A stretch of 64,000 bases of DNA from Betaproteobacteria bacterium (GTDB lineage Bacteria > Pseudomonadota > Gammaproteobacteria > Burkholderiales > Burkholderiaceae_E): NCBI GenBank assembly GCA_018970865.1, contig JAGWVN010000004.1, positions 1-64,000 of the forward strand. Direction: 5' to 3'. Position numbers and translations under genes: made by a program. Each line of letters starts with the position of its first letter. Position 1 is the stretch's first letter. A model generated the notes under the pieces. That model ran no database searches. It was not told the DNA's origin and saw only the letters and a program-made list of their open reading frames with translations. This document shows, piece by piece, positions 59,398 through 64,000 of the stretch.

Positions 59398-60756
59398 TCA
59401 GTCGAGCGCGCGCAGCACCCGGCCGAGGCGCTCGACCATCTGGTCGATCTGGTCCTTCTGGACGATCAGCGGCGGCGACAGCGCGATGATGTCGCCGGTG
59501 AAGCGCACCATCAGGTCTTCCTCGAAGAAGGCCTTCACATGGGCCTCGAAGGCCCGCGCGCCCGCCGCGCCGGCGCGCGGCTCGAGCTCGACGGCGCCCA
59601 TCAGGCCGATGTTGCGGATGTCGATCACATGGCGGGTGCCGCGCAGGCAGTGCAGCGCGTTCTCCCAGTGCGCGGCGAGCTCGTCGGCGCGCTCGAGCAG
59701 GCCTTCCTGCTGGTAGATGTCGAGCGCGGCCATGGCCGAGGCGCAGGCCAGCGGGTGGGCCGAGTAGGTGTAGCCGTGGAAGAACTCGATCGCGGTGGCC
59801 GGCCCCTGCATGAAGGCGTCGTAGATGCCTTCGCGGGCGAAGACCGCGCCCATGGGCACGGTGGCGCTGTTGATGCCCTTGGCCACGGTGAAGAGATCGG
59901 GCACCACGCCGAGCTTCTGGAAGCCGAAGGGCTTGCCGATGCGGCCGAAGGCGGTGATCACCTCGTCGAAGATCAGCAGGATGCCGTGACGGGCGGTGAT
60001 CTCGCGCAGCCGCTCCAGGTAGCCCACCGGCGGCACCAGCACCCCGGTGGAGCCGGCTACCGGCTCGACGATGACCGCGGCCACGGTGGAGGGGTCGTGC
60101 AGGGCGAGGATGCGCTCGAGCTCGTCGGCGAGGTGGGCGCCCCACTGCGGCTGGCCGCGGCTGAACGCGTTGTGCGCCAGGCTGTGGGTGTGCGGCAGGT
60201 GGTCGACCGCCGGCAGCAGCGCGCCGGAGAACACCTTGCGGTTGCCGGCGATGCCGCCCACCGACATGCCGCCGAAGCCCACGCCGTGATAGCCGCGCTC
60301 GCGGCCGATGATGCGGGTGCGCTGGGCTTCGCCGCGAACCCGGTGGTAGCCGATCGCGATCTTGAGCGCGGTGTCGACCGCCTCGGATCCGGAGTTGGTG
60401 TAGAAGACCTGGCTGAAGGGCTTGCCGGCCAGCGCCACCAGCCGGCTGGAGAGCTCGAAGGCCGCCGGATGGCCCATCTGGAAGGCCGGGGCGAAGTCGA
60501 GCGAGGCGGCGGCGCGCGCGATGGCGTCGACGATCGGCTGGCGGCAGTGGCCGGCATTCACGCACCACAGGCCGGCGGTGCCGTCGAGAATGGCGCGGCC
60601 TTCCGGGGTGTAGTAGTGCATGCCCTCGGCGCGGGCGAGCAGCCGGGGCTGGGCCTTGAACTGCCGGTTGGCGGTGAAGGGCATCCAGAAGGCCGACAGG
60701 GCCGGATCGGCTTCGGTCTGGGGTGCGAGGGCGCTGAGCCGGGTGAGGTCGTTCAT
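59398..60756 (-). CDS. Class III omega-aminotransferase (beta-alanine--pyruvate type)
   Basis: A 452-residue PLP enzyme. FWMPFTANRQFKAQPRLL at the N-terminus, DGTAGLWCVNAGHC, YTNSGSEAVDTALK, GVGFGGMSVGGIAGNRK, IVEPVAGSTGVLVPP and the PLP-binding FDEVITAFGR and VAKGINSA (Lys) are the marks of omega-amino acid:pyruvate aminotransferases such as beta-alanine--pyruvate transaminase. It turns an omega-amino acid and pyruvate into a semialdehyde and alanine. A methylmalonate-semialdehyde dehydrogenase, often beside it, is not here. It overlaps the AmpG-like gene by 4 bp (ATGA). The open frame extends much further upstream but only antisense to other genes. Confidence 0.9.
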   Translation of the reverse strand: MNDLTRLSALAPQTEADPALSAFWMPFTANRQFKAQPRLLARAEGMHYYTPEGRAILDGTAGLWCVNAGHCRQPIVDAIARAAASLDFAPAFQMGHPAAFELSSRLVALAGKPFSQVFYTNSGSEAVDTALKIAIGYHRVRGEAQRTRIIGRERGYHGVGFGGMSVGGIAGNRKVFSGALLPAVDHLPHTHSLAHNAFSRGQPQWGAHLADELERILALHDPSTVAAVIVEPVAGSTGVLVPPVGYLERLREITARHGILLIFDEVITAFGRIGKPFGFQKLGVVPDLFTVAKGINSATVPMGAVFAREGIYDAFMQGPATAIEFFHGYTYSAHPLACASAMAALDIYQQEGLLERADELAAHWENALHCLRGTRHVIDIRNIGLMGAVELEPRAGAAGARAFEAHVKAFFEEDLMVRFTGDIIALSPPLIVQKDQIDQMVERLGRVLRALD

Positions 60757-62192
60757 GGCGGTTTCTCCGTCTGCAATCCGGTGATTGTCGGCTTTAGCAG
60801 CGCCAGCAGCAACAGCCCGGGCAGCGCGGCCACGGTGGAAAAGAGGAAGAACGCCGGCCAGCCGATCGCCTCGACCATCACGCCGGCCGTGGGTCCGACA
60901 TACACCCGGCCGACCGCGGCCAGGGCCGAGAGCAGCGCGAACTGGGCCGCCGAGAAGCGCCGGTCGGTGAGCGCCATGAGCAGGGCCACGAAGGCCGCGG
61001 TGCCCATGCCGCCGCAGAGATTCTCCAGACCGACCGCCGCGGCCATCAGCGCCGGATGCGGGGGCAGCACGGCCAGGCCCCAGTAGCCGAGGTTGGACAC
61101 CGCCTGAAGCAGGCCGAAGGCCATCAGGGCCCGATACAGGCTGACGCGGGTCAGCCAGGCGCCACCGGCCAGGGCGCCGAGCAGCGTGGCGATCAGGCCG
61201 AAGACCTTGTTGACCGCGCCGACCTCGGTCTGGGTGAAGCCCGCGCCGCGGATCAGGAAGGCGGTGGAGAGGCTGCCGGCGAAGGCGTCGCCGAGCTTGT
61301 AGAGCACGATCAGGAGCAACAGCGCGATCGCCCGGTCGCGGCTGAAGAAGTGGTCCCAGGGCTCGGTGAAGGAAGCGAAGCCCGCCAGCCGGGCCACCCG
61401 GATCGCGGCCGTGAACGCGGCCAGCAGCGAGACGCTGAGCACCAGCAGGCGCCCGAAGCGGTCGGTCTCGAGCGCGCCCCAGGGCAGGGCCCGCAGCCCG
61501 AACCAGACCGCCAGCCCGGCGGCCAGCATGGCGGCGAAACCGAGCAGTTCGCGCCGGGCCGGCAGGCGCGGCCCCTCGGCGGCGGACACGCCCGGCGCGA
61601 ACAGCGACACCAGCGCGAAGGCCGCGATCAGCCCGCCCATCAGGCGATAGGTGGCCGGCCAGCCCAGCCACTGGTCGGCCAGGATGAGCGCCAGGCCGCC
61701 CGACACCAGCATGGCCAGGCGGTAGCCGAGCACCGACACCGCCGCCCCGGCGCCGCGCTCGCGCTCGCCGAGCAGATCGGCGCGGTAGGCATCGAAGACC
61801 ACATCCTGCGAGGCCGACAGGAAGGCGATGGCCAGGGCGGTGACGCCCATCAGGGCGATGTCGGCCGAGGGATCGAGCTGGGCCATCAGCAGACAGGCCG
61901 CGCCCAGCGCGAGCTGGCTGATCGCCAGCCAGCCGCGGCGCCGACCGGCCAGCGGCGGCTCGAAGCGGTCGAGCAGCGGCGCCCAGATGAACTTGAAGGT
62001 GTAAGGCAGGCCGGCCAGGGCGAACAGACCGATGGTGCGGATGTCCACCCCCGAGACCGTGAGCCAGGCCTGCAGGCTGCCCGCCGAGAGCGCCAGCGGC
62101 AGCCCGCTGGCAAAGCCGAGCAGCAGCATCACGCCCACCCGACGATTGGCGAAGGCCTGCAGGAGGGCCGGTGGCGGGGAGGCGGGGGCCAT
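60753..62192 (-). CDS. ampG: AmpG-like MFS permease
   Basis: A 479-residue inner-membrane protein with about 12-14 transmembrane segments. The first part (GVMLLLGFASGLPLALSAGSLQAWL, TFKFIWAPLLDRF, FLSASQDVVFDAYRADLL) is the AmpG signature; AmpG imports anhydromuropeptides for cell-wall recycling and beta-lactamase induction. The downstream half is typical MFS. A TACACT -10 element lies 11 nt before the ATG at 62192. It heads an operon with the aminotransferase by a 4-bp overlap, an unexpected pairing. Confidence 0.9.
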   Translation of the reverse strand: MAPASPPPALLQAFANRRVGVMLLLGFASGLPLALSAGSLQAWLTVSGVDIRTIGLFALAGLPYTFKFIWAPLLDRFEPPLAGRRRGWLAISQLALGAACLLMAQLDPSADIALMGVTALAIAFLSASQDVVFDAYRADLLGERERGAGAAVSVLGYRLAMLVSGGLALILADQWLGWPATYRLMGGLIAAFALVSLFAPGVSAAEGPRLPARRELLGFAAMLAAGLAVWFGLRALPWGALETDRFGRLLVLSVSLLAAFTAAIRVARLAGFASFTEPWDHFFSRDRAIALLLLIVLYKLGDAFAGSLSTAFLIRGAGFTQTEVGAVNKVFGLIATLLGALAGGAWLTRVSLYRALMAFGLLQAVSNLGYWGLAVLPPHPALMAAAVGLENLCGGMGTAAFVALLMALTDRRFSAAQFALLSALAAVGRVYVGPTAGVMVEAIGWPAFFLFSTVAALPGLLLLALLKPTITGLQTEKPP

Positions 62193-62203
62193 GACAGCGG
62201 GCC

Positions 62204-62209
62204 AGTGTA
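62204..62209 (-). promoter_or_regulatory. -10 element of the AmpG-like gene
   Basis: Minus-strand TACACT ending 11 nt before the ATG, giving a leader of about 4-5 nt. Divergent from the M48 gene promoter at 62277. Confidence 0.4.
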
Positions 62210-62276
62210 GCAGCGGCCGGACAGTCGCCGACCAAGCCCGCACGGCCGCGCCGCCAACGGACATGGCGGCATCCGA

Positions 62277-62282
62277 TACCAT
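62277..62282 (+). promoter_or_regulatory. -10 element predicting a leaderless M48 protease mRNA
   Basis: TACCAT (in GATACCAT) followed by 7 nt and the ATG at 62290; no Shine-Dalgarno. Confidence 0.4.
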
Positions 62283-62289
62283 CCTCACC

Positions 62290-63240
62290 ATGAGCGAATC
62301 CGCCTTTTCCCCCACCCTCACCCGAACCGGCGACCGCCTGCACGGCGGCGTCCGCCCGACCCGGGCGGCGGGCCTGCGCCGGCTGGCGGCCGCGGGCCTG
62401 CTGGCCGCCTTCGCGAGCCTGCCCGCGGGCGCCCAGCCGCAGGCGCAGCAGGACGGGGTTCGGGTGGGCAACCCCAGCAGCCTGGCCAAGCTGGTGCCGG
62501 CCGAGCAGCTCGAACGGGTGGCCGGCGAGCAGTACGGCCAGATGATGCGCGCCGCCGCCGCCAAGGGCGCGCTGCTGCCCCCGGAGCATCCGCAGGTGCA
62601 GCGGGCGCGGCGCATCGCGCGGGCGATCATCGAGCAGGCCGGCCGCTTCAACGCACGGGCGGGCCAGTGGCGCTGGGAGGTCAATGTGCTGGCCGACGGC
62701 CAGATCAACGCCTTCTGCATGCCTGGCGGCAAGATCGGCGTGTACACCGGCATCCTCGACAAGCTCAAGCTCACCGACGACGAGCTCGCCATGGTCATGG
62801 GCCACGAGGTCGCGCACGCGCTGCGCGAGCATGCCCGCGAGCGGGCCGCCAAGGGCAGCCTCACCGAGATGGGCGCGGGCCTGGTCACCAGCCTCTTCGG
62901 CATGGGCGATCTCGGCCGGATGGCGGTGGGCGCCGGCGCGCAACTGCTCACCCTGAGCTTCTCGCGCGACAACGAGACCGACGCCGATCTGGTGGGCCTT
63001 GATCTCGCCGCCCGCGCGGGCTTCGATCCGCGCGCCGCGGTGCGGGTCTGGGAGAAGATGAGCGCCGCGGCCAAGGGGGCACCGCCGCAGTGGCTGTCCA
63101 CCCACCCGGCGAGCACTACCCGCATCAACGAGATCCGCCGCCACCTCGGCGAGACCCTGCCGCTCTACGCGAGGGCGCGCGGCACCTCGGTGGCCAGCCT
63201 GCCGCCCTACACCTCCAACTGGGGCGAGCCCATTCCCTGA
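62290..63240 (+). CDS. M48-family metalloprotease
   Basis: A 316-residue exported zinc protease. The n-region is long (about 28 residues) and precedes the hydrophobic signal segment (29-46); cleavage is likely near AGAQP. The zinc site HEVAH has His172 and His176 with catalytic Glu173, and the third ligand is Glu229 ([11 protein letters not shown]). The group resembles the periplasmic LoiP/YcaL/BepA-like proteases that guard outer-membrane assembly. There is no TPR domain. The gene's end overlaps the convergent EAL-domain gene by 34 bp. Confidence 0.9.
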   Translation: MSESAFSPTLTRTGDRLHGGVRPTRAAGLRRLAAAGLLAAFASLPAGAQPQAQQDGVRVGNPSSLAKLVPAEQLERVAGEQYGQMMRAAAAKGALLPPEHPQVQRARRIARAIIEQAGRFNARAGQWRWEVNVLADGQINAFCMPGGKIGVYTGILDKLKLTDDELAMVMGHEVAHALREHARERAAKGSLTEMGAGLVTSLFGMGDLGRMAVGAGAQLLTLSFSRDNETDADLVGLDLAARAGFDPRAAVRVWEKMSAAAKGAPPQWLSTHPASTTRINEIRRHLGETLPLYARARGTSVASLPPYTSNWGEPIP

Positions 63241-64000
63241 AGCCCGCCGAGCACGCCGGCGCGCAGCTGCGCCGCGAACTCGTCGGCCGGCCGGGCCCGG
63301 CCGAACAGGAACCCCTGGCCGATGTCGCAGCCCTCGGCGCGCAGCCAGGCGAGCTGACCCTCGGTCTCGACGCCCTCGGCCACCGTGGCCAGCCCCAGCG
63401 TGCGCGCCATGGCGATGATCGCCCGCACGATCGCCGCGTCGTTGGGGTCATCGACCACATCGCGCACGAAGGACTGGTCGATCTTGAGGGTGGCCACCGG
63501 CAGCCGCTTGAGGCGCGAAAGCGAGGAGTAGCCGGTGCCGAAGTCGTCGATCGCCAGCGTGAGGCCGAGATCGCGCAGGGCGTTCATGCGCTGCACGGTC
63601 TCGTCGCGGGTGGAATCCCGCATGATCAGCGTCTCGGTGATCTCGATCTGCAGCCGACCCGGCGCGACACCGACCTCGCGCAGGGTGTCGCGGATGTGCT
63701 GGAGGAAGTCGCCGCGCCAGACCTGCGGGCCAGCGACATTGACCGCCACATGGGCCAGGGGCAGGCCTTCCCGGTCCCAGCGCTTCATCTGGGCGGCAGT
63801 CTCCTGGAAGACCCAGCGGCCGAGCTCGGCGATCAGGCCGGCGCTCTCGGCCACCGGCACGAAGCGCGCCGGCGCGATCGGTCCCTCCTCGGGATGCTCC
63901 CAGCGCACCAGCGCCTCGGCGCCCACCAGCCGGCCCGTGGCCAGCTCGATCTTGGGCTGGTAGTGCACCCGGAACTCGCCGCGAGCCAGGCCGGCGCGGA
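63207..64000 (-). CDS. EAL-domain cyclic-di-GMP phosphodiesterase, C-terminal part
   Basis: The gene starts beyond the window; about 264 codons are seen. The EAL domain is nearly complete: [25 protein letters not shown] (with the EAL signature), [49 protein letters not shown] and the final [11 protein letters not shown]. The metal-binding and catalytic residues (Glu of EAL, Asn, Glu of EITET, DD, Lys, Glu of AEGVET) are all present, so it should be active in degrading c-di-GMP. The upstream part (GGDEF, PAS or membrane domains) cannot be seen. Confidence 0.93.
   Translation of the reverse strand, partial: RAGLARGEFRVHYQPKIELATGRLVGAEALVRWEHPEEGPIAPARFVPVAESAGLIAELGRWVFQETAAQMKRWDREGLPLAHVAVNVAGPQVWRGDFLQHIRDTLREVGVAPGRLQIEITETLIMRDSTRDETVQRMNALRDLGLTLAIDDFGTGYSSLSRLKRLPVATLKIDQSFVRDVVDDPNDAAIVRAIIAMARTLGLATVAEGVETEGQLAWLRAEGCDIGQGFLFGRARPADEFAAQLRAGVLGGLQGMGSPQLEV

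Noticed and set aside
59398-63144. Extension of the aminotransferase to 1248 codons
   Set aside because: The extra part is out of frame over the AmpG-like gene; the true N-terminus with a start codon is at 60756.
1-64000. tRNA, rRNA, CRISPR array, insertion sequence or prophage
   Set aside because: No cloverleaf-like segment, regular repeat-spacer array, transposase or phage gene was seen; all intergenic regions are short.

Overview
The window is 64 kb of dense, GC-rich (about 70% by eye) bacterial DNA with some 55 protein genes. No gap between genes exceeds about 215 bp. I see no rRNA, tRNA, CRISPR array, insertion sequence or prophage gene. Gene content points to a Pseudomonadota chromosome, most likely a betaproteobacterium of the Burkholderiales. 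Three orphan Bug/TctC-type periplasmic receptors, tricarballylate genes, CaiB-type CoA transferases, a SelD fused to an NADH-dehydrogenase-like domain and a tiny lipoprotein of a kind I associate with that order all fit. This is inference from content; the DapC-like aminotransferase looks more alphaproteobacterial to me.

Layout. 1-3.3 kb: glycogen synthesis (end of one glgC, glgA, and a second, convergent glgC). 3.3-13.9 kb: a mixed block with an alpha/beta hydrolase, an acyl-CoA ligase, the SelD fusion, an EamA permease, a DapC-type aminotransferase, a small cytochrome c, a hydrolase and an RlmN-family radical-SAM enzyme. 14.1-20.3 kb: a catabolic-looking run of acyl-CoA carboxylase beta subunit, D-aminoacylase-like amidohydrolase, TauD-type dioxygenase, citryl-CoA-lyase-like protein and a Bug receptor. 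20.3-21.0 kb: a PIN-toxin/antitoxin pair with a very readable promoter and operator. 21.2-24.1 kb: an operon of a PLP Cys/Met-type enzyme, a DNA alkyl-repair protein and a Rieske oxygenase. 24.2-29.1 kb: another Bug receptor, another TauD enzyme, a CYTH-CHAD protein and a CoA transferase. 29.3 kb: a methyltransferase that has lost its start.

30-38.7 kb: cytochrome P450 and thiolase (divergent), a TetR regulator and gamma-glutamyltransferase, a five-haem cytochrome fusion, and a feruloyl-CoA synthase. 38.8-45.5 kb: what reads as one minus-strand unit of Bug receptor, tcuA, tcuB, a hybrid histidine kinase and an OprB-like porin, plausibly a complete sensing/uptake/oxidation set for tricarballylate or a related acid. 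45.6-50.9 kb: an amidohydrolase with a CobW-type GTPase, then copper ATPase and copper chaperone, divergent. 50.9-54.6 kb: Hsp20, SnoaL-like protein, a two-subunit CoA transferase and a serine beta-lactamase-fold lipoprotein.

54.7-59.4 kb holds the most interesting metabolic set: an acyl-CoA ligase, a protein closely resembling (2S)-methylsuccinyl-CoA dehydrogenase, and one closely resembling mesaconyl-CoA C1:C4 CoA transferase. Together they suggest activation and oxidation of a C5 branched dicarboxylate. The window ends with an omega-aminotransferase, an AmpG-like permease, an M48 protease and the end of an EAL-domain phosphodiesterase.

A recurrent regulatory theme is a -10-like hexamer ending exactly 6-7 nt before the start codon (EamA gene, vapB-type antitoxin, amidohydrolase, copA, M48 protease), which predicts leaderless mRNAs.
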